Shown: positions 41,759 to 50,304, numbered from the stretch's first letter. The stretch is DNA of 64,000 nucleotides from RGIG8700 sp045648505 (GCA_045648505.1 JAZROD010000019.1:9390-73389); one strand, 5' to 3'. Program-made: numbers and translations. Notes: generated by a model not told the origin, from the letters alone.

Positions 41759-42409
41759 ATGAAAAATAAAAATATAACGAGGACTGCTAACAAGTTCATA
41801 AAAAATTTAAAGGGAGAAGTAGAGTTTTCTTGCATAGTAAATTATTTATTAAATCAATATGGCTTTAGAATCTTTTTCTTTAACACACCTTCAGGTGATG
41901 CAGAACTGCTTCGTTACGGAATGGTTGAAAAATCAAAGAATACAAATGCTTTCACCTATACAGGAACAGCAAAAATAATCTTTATCAACAATGCCGTTTC
42001 TTCAGAAGATAAGCTTTACCTCTTGCTGCACGAAACAGGACATATTGTTTTAGGACACTTTTCTGACAACCAACTTTTTCTAAAAAACAGATTGCGACTT
42101 GACATCGATGCAGATGCCTTTGCCTATGCAGTACTGAACCCTTCAAGCAAAAGAAAACTTATTGCCTGTATAATGGGCTTTATCGTCGTAGCTTTCTTAA
42201 GCTTTTATATGGGCTATGAGACCACACCGATGCAGATGCTACCAACATCTGCAACAGAACAAACAACAGAACAGGTATATATCACCTCAACAGGCAAAAA
42301 GTATCACAGAAGCAACTGCAGATATGTTAAAGGCAAAGACAATATAGCAGTTATAGACAAAAAACAAGCAGACAAAACACACTCACCTTGTTCTGTCTGC
42401 AATCCATAA
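41759..42409 (+). CDS. ImmA/IrrE-type metallopeptidase with membrane helix and Cys tail
   Basis: 216 residues. Zinc protease motif LLLHETGHIVLGHF near residue 100, then DIDADAFAYAVL (third ligand region), a membrane helix (IACIMGFIVVAFLSFYMGY) and a C-terminal Cys/His module (TGKKYHRSNCRYVKG, HSPCSVCNP) of the kind seen in secreted nucleases. In ImmR/ImmA systems the protease destroys the repressor during SOS; pairing with the gene upstream implies the same. The membrane anchor plus Cys tail is less usual. Confidence 0.87.
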   Translation: MKNKNITRTANKFIKNLKGEVEFSCIVNYLLNQYGFRIFFFNTPSGDAELLRYGMVEKSKNTNAFTYTGTAKIIFINNAVSSEDKLYLLLHETGHIVLGHFSDNQLFLKNRLRLDIDADAFAYAVLNPSSKRKLIACIMGFIVVAFLSFYMGYETTPMQMLPTSATEQTTEQVYITSTGKKYHRSNCRYVKGKDNIAVIDKKQADKTHSPCSVCNP

Positions 42410-42480
42410 AACTAATATAACATAATAATGTAAATTGAATAATGGACTGTTATTATGTTATGCCTCTTTAGGAGCTACAA

Positions 42481-43272
42481 ATGAAAATAAGAAAGTATAT
42501 AAATATCATTTTAAAAATCATATTAACGCCTATCTTATGTATATATTGTTTTTCTTTAGCTTTAGACCTTGATTTTTTAGAAGCATTACCTGTTTTATTT
42601 ATTTCAGTTTTTTTATCTACTTTGTTTATTTTTCTTCTGTACACTCTTATTGATTTAATATTTTTTTATTATCCTCCGGCTAACGTTCAGAACAAAGAAA
42701 TAGCTTATAACGAAAAGAATCTGATTAATGAACAAAGAGAATATCAAAAATGGCTTGTTGCTGAAATAGAAGACTTAAAAAATTCATTAAGAACAGTTCA
42801 ATGTAATAACGCATATTTAAAAGACGAAAACAGAGGCCTCTTAAAACAAACAGTAAAACAGAATTATTACCCTGCAACAATGACCTTAATTGAGCGTAGC
42901 CCACACAGTAAAAGAACCTCTCCAAAGCTCAATGAAGAACTTACATACGATGCATATATCATAACTGCTACATATAAAATTCCTGTTGAAGGTCAAAATG
43001 ATGTTTATGAAACTATCATTGAAAATCGAATATGCTATGCTTATTTCAGAAACAAAAGAAAACAGCACCGCAGTTCAGGTTTCCTTCGTTTCCTTCAAAA
43101 AGATGTAGATGAAGGTATTCCTGTTGTAGTAATGAATATTGTAAACTTTAACAAGCAGACAGAAGTTATAACAAATGAAGGAGATAAATACTTAATCAAA
43201 ATACGGAGCATTAAACCTTGTCCACAATGCGACATAAACAACACAGAAAGGAGCACAAAATGTCACAGATAG
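42481..43272 (+). CDS. Membrane-anchored coiled-coil protein
   Basis: 263 residues: two N-terminal membrane helices (IILTPILCIYCFSLALDL, LPVLFISVFLSTLFIFLLYT), a coiled coil (WLVAEIEDLKNSLRTVQCNN), then a soluble beta domain ending CPQCDINNTERSTKC. Family not recognised. Overlaps the integrase start by 13 bases, so it is co-expressed with it. Confidence 0.65.
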   Translation: MKIRKYINIILKIILTPILCIYCFSLALDLDFLEALPVLFISVFLSTLFIFLLYTLIDLIFFYYPPANVQNKEIAYNEKNLINEQREYQKWLVAEIEDLKNSLRTVQCNNAYLKDENRGLLKQTVKQNYYPATMTLIERSPHSKRTSPKLNEELTYDAYIITATYKIPVEGQNDVYETIIENRICYAYFRNKRKQHRSSGFLRFLQKDVDEGIPVVVMNIVNFNKQTEVITNEGDKYLIKIRSIKPCPQCDINNTERSTKCHR

Positions 43273-44702
43273 CCGCAGCATATATAAGAGTATCAACCAA
43301 CGACCAGACTGAATACTCCCCTTCAGCCCAGCTTAAGGCAATAAAGACCTGGTGTACCAACAACAATTATACTCTTGACACAAACCATATCTATATCGAC
43401 GAAGGCAAAAGCGGACGAAAAGCAGAAAAACGACCTGAGTTTATGAAAATGATTGGTTCTGCAAAATTAAAACCTGCTCCATTCGATGTTATCCTGGTTC
43501 ATAAGTTTGACCGTTTCGCACGAAACAGAACAGACAGTGTTGTATATAAGTCACTTCTGCAGAAAGAATACGGCATCAAAGTTATTTCCATAACAGAAAC
43601 CATTGAAAATGATAAAGTTTCACTCATTATGGAAAGTATGCTCGAAGCTATGGCAGAATACTACTCCATCAACCTTTCAGAAGAAGTAAAAAAAGGTATG
43701 ACAGAAAAAGCCTCCAGAGGTGAGCCGCTATCAATCGCCCCCTTTGGTTACAAAATGGAAAATAAACAGCTTGTAATTGACGAAGAACAAGCAGAAATAA
43801 TAAGAGACATCTTTGACCGATTCATTAACGGAGAAGGTTATTATCCAATAGCAAAACATCTAAACGAAAAAGGAATAAAAACCAAGCGTGGGAATATGTT
43901 TGAAAACCGTACTGTAGAGTACATCATAAGAAACCCTGCTTACTGTGGATACATCCGTTGGAACCCAACAGAACGCACTCGCCGTCATTATGATCATCCG
44001 GACCTAATGATTGTTAAAGGTAATCACGAACCTATAATTGACGAAACAACATTTAACAAAGCTCAAAAGCGTGTTGCCGAAATCAAAGCAAACTATAAGC
44101 CGTACTATAAACCACAATACAATCCTTCACATTGGCTCGTAGGCCTTATGACTTGTCCTGCCTGTGGCGGAACTATGGTAAACAGTGGCGGTTACTTCAC
44201 TTGCGGAAAATATATAAAAGGTTGTTGCAATACTCGTAACAGCATAAAAAAAGAAACCATAGAATCTATGGTCCTTCAAACAATCAAAAATGACATTGAG
44301 CAGCAATCAATAACAATCACCCCACTTGAAACAATTAATTTCAAAGTTTCATCTAATGTGAGAACACTAAAAGACAAACTTGAAAACGCACAAATCCGTC
44401 TTGCCCGTGTAAAAGATGCTTATGAAAAAGGCTACGACACCGTAGAAGAATATGCACAAAATAAGTCCCGTATCACTGCCGAGATAAAAGAGCTGACCTC
44501 TCAACTCTCCGCATCAGAAGCCACCAACAAAACTAGCTTTAAACAAGAAGCCTTGAATCGACTAACCGAAACATACAACATATTAGCCTCTGATGCCGAT
44601 GCGCTTGACAAACAAACCGCTGCCAAAAGCATCATCAAAAATATTCTTTACAACAAGATTGACAAATCCCTCAAAATAACATATTACTACCATACCAATT
44701 AA
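43260..44702 (+). CDS. Large serine integrase of element 1
   Basis: 480 residues from ATG 43260 (GAAAGGAG upstream). Resolvase domain with catalytic Ser12 in AAYIRVSTNDQ and the Arg region VHKFDRFARNRTDSV. Recombinase domain (APFGYKMENKQLVIDEEQAE, YIIRNPAYCGYIRWN). Zinc ribbon MTCPACGGTMVNSGG..TCGK. C-terminal coiled coil (KDKLENAQIRLARVKDAYEK). Its stop is 36 bases from the GG crossover of attR, the usual place for an integrase. It should catalyse integration alone and excision with a directionality factor. Confidence 0.95.
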   Translation: MSQIAAAYIRVSTNDQTEYSPSAQLKAIKTWCTNNNYTLDTNHIYIDEGKSGRKAEKRPEFMKMIGSAKLKPAPFDVILVHKFDRFARNRTDSVVYKSLLQKEYGIKVISITETIENDKVSLIMESMLEAMAEYYSINLSEEVKKGMTEKASRGEPLSIAPFGYKMENKQLVIDEEQAEIIRDIFDRFINGEGYYPIAKHLNEKGIKTKRGNMFENRTVEYIIRNPAYCGYIRWNPTERTRRHYDHPDLMIVKGNHEPIIDETTFNKAQKRVAEIKANYKPYYKPQYNPSHWLVGLMTCPACGGTMVNSGGYFTCGKYIKGCCNTRNSIKKETIESMVLQTIKNDIEQQSITITPLETINFKVSSNVRTLKDKLENAQIRLARVKDAYEKGYDTVEEYAQNKSRITAEIKELTSQLSASEATNKTSFKQEALNRLTETYNILASDADALDKQTAAKSIIKNILYNKIDKSLKITYYYHTN

Positions 44703-44712
44703 AGATACCTTT

Positions 44713-44760
44713 CGCAATTATATCAAATGCACTACGGTGGACCTAATGGCGAGCTTGGTG
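44713..44760. other. attR of element 1
   Basis: Element arm CAATTAT (44715-44721), three bases, AAATGC (44725-44730), then eight bases to GG (44739-44740) inside TACGGTGGA; cotJC resumes directly after. The arm is the exact inverted counterpart of the attL arm, and the inner eight bases also match at six positions. Confidence 0.9.
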
Positions 44761-44833
44761 CATCTGTAAGATATTTGTCACAAAGATACACTATGCCGAC
44801 CGACGAAGCGAAAGGTCTTTTAACGGACATCGG
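44741..44833 (+). CDS. cotJC: CotJC exon 2 (93 bp between the two elements)
   Basis: Read in the frame set by exon 1, it encodes PNGELGASVRYLSQRYTMPT, then DEAKGLLTDI and the first two bases of a Gly codon. These are the family residues between the YGG and GTEE motifs. It has no start codon or RBS of its own and cannot be expressed until element 1 leaves. In the present state the frame runs on into element 2 and stops at 44882-44884. Confidence 0.93.
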
Positions 44834-44856
44834 TCTATCAGCGATGATTTTGCTCC
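44810..44856. other. attL of element 2
   Basis: GG at 44832-44833 ends the cotJC piece. The element arm has ATTTTGCTC at 44847-44855, 13 bases after GG; its inverted copy stands 13 bases before GG at the other end. Confidence 0.88.
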
Positions 44857-44870
44857 TTTATACAAAGATA

Positions 44871-44912
44871 GGCAAAGCCTACTGAAATCAGTATGCTTTG
44901 CCCTTTTATTTA
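44871..44912. terminator. Hairpin terminator at the end of the element 2 recombinase gene
   Basis: GGCAAAGC (44871-44878) and GCTTTGCC (44895-44902), with inner ACTGA/TCAGT pairing; a T-rich tail on the plus strand. It would stop rightward read-through from exon 2 and may also end the recombinase mRNA. Confidence 0.75.
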
Positions 44913-46592
44913 TACCACTTCAAGACTTAAAATCTCCGTCCTATATGTATCTAATTTACCTGTTGACTTATAAACCACCTTGAAATTAAATGGAACATCC
45001 TTAAGTCTTACCACAACTGTATGACCTTCATAAACTGTGATACTCTGTGTAACTGTACCCAACAGTTCATCCAAATCTTCACTATCTAACTGCAACACTC
45101 TATCAATCTCTTTAATGATACCATCCATTCTGTCTTGCTGACGTTGTTTTGTTGTAGCAAGTTCTCTGATTTCTTCTAATTGTACCTGTAAATTTGAAAT
45201 CTCTGTTTCAATTTGTGTATTCTTTTTCTTAAAATCTTCCCTTGAGATTTCTTCTGCCAATCTAATATCAAGCAACTTTAATTTTTTCTGCTCTAATCTA
45301 TCAATCTTGTCCTGTATGTCATCTGTTGTCTTTACCTTTTCTTCAAGATTCAACTGTGAAATCTCTTTTACAATCTCTGCTTTGAGTTCATCTCTGTTCT
45401 CAACTAACATATTAAGAATATAAAGGACAATATTCTTCATACTCCTATCACTTGCCCACTCCGACATAGAACATTCTACTTCACGAAAGGCGTGTGGTTT
45501 GATATGGTTCATACAATTCCAAGCCCTTGATGTTCCTGCACTTGTTTTCTTGATTTTGTTAACAAAGCGCTCACCACATACACCACAGAAAATCTTACCA
45601 GATGCCCAATAGCGATTGCTATGTTTGGACTTCTGTTCCGCTGTTGTAGTACGGCGTTGTAACTCCGCCTGCGTTGCATCCCACATTTCTCTTGAGATAA
45701 TCGCTATCTCTGGATGATGGTTTTCAATTCTAACCATCTCTTCGTTATCCCTGTTATACCTTTTCTTGTGGTCTAAAAAGTTTTGTGTCCAAGTCTTTTT
45801 TTGCACCAAATCTCCAACATATTTCTCATTGCGAAGAACACGCAAAATCTGTGTGTTTGACCAATCATTCTTATATTTCGCACGCCCATCAGGGTCATAA
45901 GGCTTGATGCCTTCTTCTTTAAGTTCTCTTGCTATTATATGAGTACCTTTACCTTCATTGAGATATTTATGGAATATCTTTCTAACAATTTCTGCTTCGT
46001 CTTCAACCAGATATAACTTACCTTCAACCACCTTATACCCAAGCAGGCTACGACCAAAGACAACACCTTTTTCCATCTGTCTTTTCTGGCCCCACTTAAC
46101 ACGTTCAGATGTCTTTCTACTTTCTTCTTGTGCGAGAGATGCCATAAGTGTCAAGCGCAGTTCGCCATCTTTGTCCAAAGTATTGATATTATCAAGCATA
46201 AAGTAAACCCCAACACCCTTTTCTTTTAGGTCCCTTGTTACCTGCAATGTATCAACTGTATTTCTTGCAAAACGTGAAACTTCTTTTGTTATAATAAAAT
46301 CAATTTTACCTGCCATTACATCATCAATCATTGAGTTAAAACCCACACGATTTTTAGTTGACGTTCCCGAAATACCTTCATCACTATATATCTTAACCAA
46401 CTGCCAATTATCTTGTTTTTCTATAAATTCTGTAAAATACTTAACTTGACTTTCAAAGGAATTGGCTTGGTCATCCTTATCTGTACTGATTCTTGCATAG
46501 GCTGCTGCGCGCAACACTTTTGCATCATTTAATACATTAAAAGGACTAACTTCTACTACATTACTAATACTTAAATTTTTCAAATCAATCAT
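44910..46592 (-). CDS. Large serine recombinase of element 2
   Basis: 560 residues. Resolvase domain with Ser36 in AAYARISTDKDDQ, ITKEVSRFARNTVDTLQ, LAQEESRKTSERVKWGQKRQ. Recombinase domain (VVFGRSLLGYKVVEGKLYLV, RVLRNEKYVGDLVQKKT). Zinc ribbon IFCGVCGERFVNK..NCMNH. Coiled coil (DRLEQKKLKLLDIRLAEEI). Clearly a different subfamily from the element 1 enzyme. Its stop lies 76 bases from the attL crossover. SD TAGGAGAAG precedes the ATG. Confidence 0.95.
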   Translation of the reverse strand: MIDLKNLSISNVVEVSPFNVLNDAKVLRAAAYARISTDKDDQANSFESQVKYFTEFIEKQDNWQLVKIYSDEGISGTSTKNRVGFNSMIDDVMAGKIDFIITKEVSRFARNTVDTLQVTRDLKEKGVGVYFMLDNINTLDKDGELRLTLMASLAQEESRKTSERVKWGQKRQMEKGVVFGRSLLGYKVVEGKLYLVEDEAEIVRKIFHKYLNEGKGTHIIARELKEEGIKPYDPDGRAKYKNDWSNTQILRVLRNEKYVGDLVQKKTWTQNFLDHKKRYNRDNEEMVRIENHHPEIAIISREMWDATQAELQRRTTTAEQKSKHSNRYWASGKIFCGVCGERFVNKIKKTSAGTSRAWNCMNHIKPHAFREVECSMSEWASDRSMKNIVLYILNMLVENRDELKAEIVKEISQLNLEEKVKTTDDIQDKIDRLEQKKLKLLDIRLAEEISREDFKKKNTQIETEISNLQVQLEEIRELATTKQRQQDRMDGIIKEIDRVLQLDSEDLDELLGTVTQSITVYEGHTVVVRLKDVPFNFKVVYKSTGKLDTYRTEILSLEVV

Positions 46593-46630
46593 AAATCTCT
46601 TCTCCTAACTAATTTTTCTTTTTGTATTGT

Positions 46631-46663
46631 GGAGTGGTCACTGTATTATAACGCAACCACTCC
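46631..46663 (-). promoter_or_regulatory. Inverted repeat around a TATAAT box upstream of the recombinase gene
   Basis: GGAGTGGT (46631-46638) and ACCACTCC (46656-46663) are perfect inverted repeats with 17 bases between; that interval contains TATAAT on the minus strand. Looks like an operator covering the recombinase promoter, although no good -35 is seen. Confidence 0.45.
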
Positions 46664-46676
46664 GATATCTCAGCCC

Positions 46677-46892
46677 CTAATTTAAAAATTTAGGCGCTTT
46701 TTCTAACAATAATCTTAACTCTCTATCTGTAATAAGAGACTTTTTATATAATTCTTTATATACAGAAGATTTAAGACTATTATGTAAATTCTCTTTCTCT
46801 TTATCAGAAAGAACAATATTAACTTTACCCATAGGCATAACACCACCAATAGATGTATATGCGTTATAAGGTTGTCTTAATGCACTACCCAT
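46677..46892 (-). CDS. Small SHOCT-like protein next to the recombinase
   Basis: 71 residues. The C-terminal SSVYKELYKKSLITDRELRL resembles the short helical SHOCT type; the N-terminus (MGSALRQPYNAYTSIGGVMP) is unique. Strong SD AAGGGAGGG. A small gene directly upstream of a large serine recombinase is a natural candidate for a recombination directionality factor; unproven. Confidence 0.6.
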   Translation of the reverse strand: MGSALRQPYNAYTSIGGVMPMGKVNIVLSDKEKENLHNSLKSSVYKELYKKSLITDRELRLLLEKAPKFLN

Positions 46893-47004
46893 TTTAAGTA
46901 CCCTCCCTTACGAATTGATACTTAAATTAGGGTAACTGTGTGCATTTTAGTCCGTTTTGCTCTCATCAGTAAATTTTTTGAGATTTTAGTTAAAATTTGT
47001 AAAT

Positions 47005-47595
47005 TTATGTCCTATTATTTTTGTCAACTGTCCTTTTCTTTTCTCTTTGTAGTGTACTCTTTGAGATACCTGTCATCGATGAAACTTGTTTGTATGAGTG
47101 ATTTTCCAACAACTGCATAGCCAGACTTAATTGTGTCTTGCTATATTTCTTTGGTCTGCCTTCTGTGTAACCATCCTTTTGTCTTGCCAACTCTCTGCCT
47201 GCTTTGGTGCGTTCTACAATCATATTTCTTTCAAACTCTGCGAACGCGAGCAGAACAGTATATAACAATCTGCCAATAGGCGAATTATCAATAACACCCA
47301 AATTAAGAATATGCACCGTAACACCTTTTGATAAAAGAGCATCTATAATATTAAGTCCTTCGCGCACATTACGGCAAAACCTGTCCATCTTGCATACCGC
47401 AATACTATCCCCATCTGATAATCTATCAATCAAATCATTGAATATTGCTCTATTATTGAAATCTTTTGCGGCAGTATAGACTTCTCTGTGTATCTCTGCT
47501 GAAGGGTACTTTTCAAAAATTGCCTGCTCTTGTTCTGCCAGAGAATTATTTTCTGCCTGACTTTTGCTTGACACACGAACGTATCCGTATTCCAT
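47005..47595 (-). CDS. Small serine resolvase/invertase (Tn3/Hin type)
   Basis: 196 residues from ATG 47595 (SD AGGTAGGTG; frame opens at 47604). Catalytic Ser9 in YGYVRVSSKSQ, Arg region CKMDRFCRNVREGLNII, E-helix FAEFERNMIVERTKAGRELA, C-terminal HTH (SYKQVSSMTGISKSTLQREK). Complete catalytic set. Acts on paired res or inversion sites; a palindromic site stands just upstream. Confidence 0.9.
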   Translation of the reverse strand: MEYGYVRVSSKSQAENNSLAEQEQAIFEKYPSAEIHREVYTAAKDFNNRAIFNDLIDRLSDGDSIAVCKMDRFCRNVREGLNIIDALLSKGVTVHILNLGVIDNSPIGRLLYTVLLAFAEFERNMIVERTKAGRELARQKDGYTEGRPKKYSKTQLSLAMQLLENHSYKQVSSMTGISKSTLQREKKRTVDKNNRT

Positions 47596-47622
47596 ATACG
47601 ACACCTACCTTTTGAATAAATA

Positions 47623-47676
47623 TTATGAATACCCAAAATCCTACATTTTACCTATATAGGCAAGGTGTATTCATAA
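47623..47676. other. Candidate res/crossover site for the small resolvase
   Basis: TTATGAATAC (47623-47632) and GTATTCATAA (47667-47676) are perfect inverted repeats 34 bases apart, with the palindrome CCTATATAGG (47651-47660) between. Located just upstream of the resolvase gene, the usual place of res sites. The rest of 47677-47898 is AT-rich without a gene. Confidence 0.5.
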
Positions 47677-47898
47677 CTTAAAATATATGAACCTTCTTTT
47701 TTAACTCTCTTAACCCTAAATTTTATTAAAATTTATAAAAACCTTGTCATCTCAACACAAAACCACGATGAAATTTTTAAAATCACAAAATGCCGTAATT
47801 TCAGCATTTTCTTGATGTCAAAATTAAATATTTGCAGATTTCTTCAATCTTAATTTTCTGATACCACTATTTAACGGCAAAAGATAAATAAGGTTGAA

Positions 47899-48435
47899 TT
47901 AATCTGCATTTTTTACATATCTGTAATAGGTGCTACGGCTTATATTACACAGATTTGTGATTTCTTCCACCGTAAACCCCGACTTTTTCAGCCTGACAAC
48001 CATATCTTTTGTATCTTCATCAGTTTTTCTACCCATCCTGCCATCCGATGCCGCCTGCAATATACCCAACTTCCTTTTCTTCTCTGAAAGCGCCTTGACA
48101 ACCTTAACCCCATAACCCAACACGATAAGATTGCCGTACTCATACTGTGGCTCACATACCGACCTAACCACAACACCCATTTCTCCTAAACTACCCAATA
48201 TATATAAAATAGTGCCTGTTGCATCCGATAAATCTACGATGCTACGAATGTAAAGGCTATCTCCAGCCTGAATGTCATTCAGCAACAAATTAAACTTTGG
48301 TCTTTTACCTTCTCCAACTGCATCTATGTAAATCTTTTCTTCTGGAATATCATTCCTGACAATTTCAGTCATAAGCGGCTGATTATCAATCTTATAAGTC
48401 TGATTATTATTTTCAAGCATATATGCAAATTTCAT
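47899..48435 (-). CDS. Degenerate serine recombinase paralogue (catalytic residues lost)
   Basis: 178 residues. Follows the resolvase fold (KRPKFNLLLNDIQAGDSLYI, ATGTILYILGSLGEMGVVV, HTH SGFTVEEITNLCNISRSTYY), but the position of the active Ser reads FAYMLENNNQ instead of YxRVSxxxQ, and the Arg motif DRxxR reads VDLSDA. It keeps DNA-binding and dimerisation regions, so it may be a regulator of the active enzymes rather than a recombinase. SD AAAGGCGG lies upstream. Confidence 0.75.
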   Translation of the reverse strand: MKFAYMLENNNQTYKIDNQPLMTEIVRNDIPEEKIYIDAVGEGKRPKFNLLLNDIQAGDSLYIRSIVDLSDATGTILYILGSLGEMGVVVRSVCEPQYEYGNLIVLGYGVKVVKALSEKKRKLGILQAASDGRMGRKTDEDTKDMVVRLKKSGFTVEEITNLCNISRSTYYRYVKNAD

Positions 48436-48642
48436 CTAATAAACCGCCTTTCTGTCCTGTAAAGTCTGATTTTTTGAATAACCCTAAAAATCTAAAATTA
48501 TGAAATTTTATAATGTAACACTTTTATAAACTCAACCTATTCCATGCCAATGAATTACATATTTCAAACTGCTCTAAACATAAATTTTTTATCTGGTTAA
48601 AACCAGATACCCATTTTTGCAACGCCTGCTGATGACACTTTT

Positions 48643-49155
48643 TTAGTCTTCTTTAGTCAACTTATTGAGATTGTCAACCGCTCTGTCAAAGATTTTATCA
48701 TCAACATACTTGACATCTGTTTCAAAGCGTCTGATTAGCCTTTCTGCCACCGCCAAATCTTCCGCGTCATCCGTACCCAGATAGATGCTCTCTCTTATAC
48801 GATATATAACTCTGCTATTTATCAGCATACAACACCCGAACTGCAGGTGCTGATTGTATTCGTTTATGCGTTCAAGCGCCTGTGCTTTCCTTGTTTCATT
48901 ATCAAGTGTACCAATACCCCAAATATCTGCCTCTAACACAACCTGACAATTTTCCTTATCAACCACGATGTCAAACTCATCAAAGTCTTGTTTCATTGCA
49001 CAGGTAATATCCTTCTCAACATCAGCACAACTAAATAACCCCATCTTGTCAAGTACTCTTCTAACAAACACCGCCACCGTTGCAAATTTAAACCTAATAT
49101 CCTTAACACCCTTATTCTTTTTCCAAATACCATTAAAATAATCACTATGTAACAT
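48643..49155 (-). CDS. Hypothetical protein, perhaps YbjN-like
   Basis: 170 residues from ATG 49155 (SD AAGGGGG). Alpha/beta (KFATVAVFVRRVLDKMGLFS, CQVVLEADIWGIGTLDNETR) with ALERINEYNQHLQFGCCMLI, reminiscent of the YbjN/type III chaperone-like fold. The similarity is weak. Function unknown. Confidence 0.5.
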   Translation of the reverse strand: MLHSDYFNGIWKKNKGVKDIRFKFATVAVFVRRVLDKMGLFSCADVEKDITCAMKQDFDEFDIVVDKENCQVVLEADIWGIGTLDNETRKAQALERINEYNQHLQFGCCMLINSRVIYRIRESIYLGTDDAEDLAVAERLIRRFETDVKYVDDKIFDRAVDNLNKLTKED

Positions 49156-49472
49156 ATCCGTTACCCCCTTATATAATATTTTACACAAAAAAAGTGCCGT
49201 TACCGAATGTAACGACACTTAAAGCCAATACAGGCTTATGCTCTATTCATTATTTAATATCTTTAGCACCCGCCAAAGAAAACCACCGCCACCGCCACCA
49301 ACTTAAATAATAATTCAAGCCGTGCCGCTGCACTCAATACTGTAATTACAAGTAAATCATATACCCATATCATTTACTCTATTAATATTATAACTCTTCC
49401 TGTTGCTATAGTCAACGCCCATGAAAGAAATATTTTTATGATAATTAGCATCCCTTGGAAATGTATATAATA
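49156..49472. other. Intergenic stretch in element 2
   Basis: 317 bases without a supported gene. It contains the inverted repeat AAGTGCCGTTAC/GTAACGACACTT (about 49191-49220), a possible terminator for leftward transcripts from the membrane-protein gene, and a C/A-rich tract near 49270-49300. Confidence 0.5.
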
Positions 49473-50204
49473 TTAGTTTAGAATAAAATGGCTTACCACA
49501 TTTACAATAATACCCATAACAAATGTCAGAATAATACTAATTAAAAATATCTGCCTAATGCTATTAGATTTACTATTACTAAGAATGTTTACACCAAATT
49601 CAAATTCATGTAATGGGAAAACATACCGTTTTATCTTTTTAAATGGATAAATCAAAGGTATAACTAAACCTAGAGCGGTTAGAAAGTAAACCATATTTTG
49701 CACTACTTTAGGGAATATAATATTTTTCTCTATAGTATACCAACAAATTGCAACAAACAAAAATATACTAATAATTGGAAATATTGCTATTCTTGAAAAG
49801 AAAGAATAACTCAATTTATAGTTTTTCATCAATGTTTGTATTCCATTTTTTAATATGTAGTAGCCCTGAGTATTGTTAAAATCAAATGAAATTTTAGCAT
49901 TAAATATTGCTGCATCACATTCGTTGCTAAATGACATTTTCAACTCATCGCATATATAACTTTCATCACGTTTGAACTTTACAAGAATTTCCATTTTTTC
50001 TATCCGTTCTTTTAATATGGATGACTTCTCTATAAATTCGTCTATGCTTTCAAAAGTAAACTTGTACTTTTTACACCAGATATTAATTAAAATTTCTGCA
50101 TTATTATCATATTCCTGTATTATGTTTCTTAAACAAATAAGAAACTGCTCATCTATCTTATATCCACCATTTAAAAGTAATTCATCTTTAACGTTTTGTA
50201 CCAT
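49473..50204 (-). CDS. Membrane protein of unknown function
   Basis: 243 residues. Soluble helical N-terminal half (IIQEYDNNAEILINIWCKKY, EFIEKSSILKERIEKMEILV) and three membrane helices (AIFPIISIFLFVAICWY, MVYFLTALGLVIPLIYP, IFLISIILTFVMGIIVNVV). Possible cargo of element 2; no family recognised. Confidence 0.65.
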   Translation of the reverse strand: MVQNVKDELLLNGGYKIDEQFLICLRNIIQEYDNNAEILINIWCKKYKFTFESIDEFIEKSSILKERIEKMEILVKFKRDESYICDELKMSFSNECDAAIFNAKISFDFNNTQGYYILKNGIQTLMKNYKLSYSFFSRIAIFPIISIFLFVAICWYTIEKNIIFPKVVQNMVYFLTALGLVIPLIYPFKKIKRYVFPLHEFEFGVNILSNSKSNSIRQIFLISIILTFVMGIIVNVVSHFILN

Positions 50205-50304
50205 TTTTTCTCCTTTATCATATTATGCTTTTTAGCAAATTATTTATCCTAATACTATCAGGATTTTTTCTAAATATATAGTTAATATTAAAAATTAATC
50301 CTTA

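Larger units (their letters stand above)
4067..44740. mobile_element. Prophage (element 1) inserted in cotJC, 40,674 bp
   Basis: Bounded by attL and attR with a shared TACGGTGGA core and symmetric arms. Contents: regulator genes at the left end, a leftward late module (giant virion protein, holin, amidase, fibres, tail-tube-like proteins, capsid, scaffold, portal, terminase), a leftward early module of small genes with Rep-like and helicase-methyltransferase genes, and a rightward lysogeny module (repressor, ImmA-like protease, integrase) at the right end. No tape measure, tail sheath or major tail protein is present, so a short-tailed virion is inferred. Capsid, portal, terminase, lysis and integrase genes all look intact, so it may be inducible. 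Confidence 0.93.

Noticed and set aside
48591..48609. ATCTGGTT/AACCAGAT hairpin as terminator
   Set aside because: No T run follows on either strand in the needed place; left unassigned.
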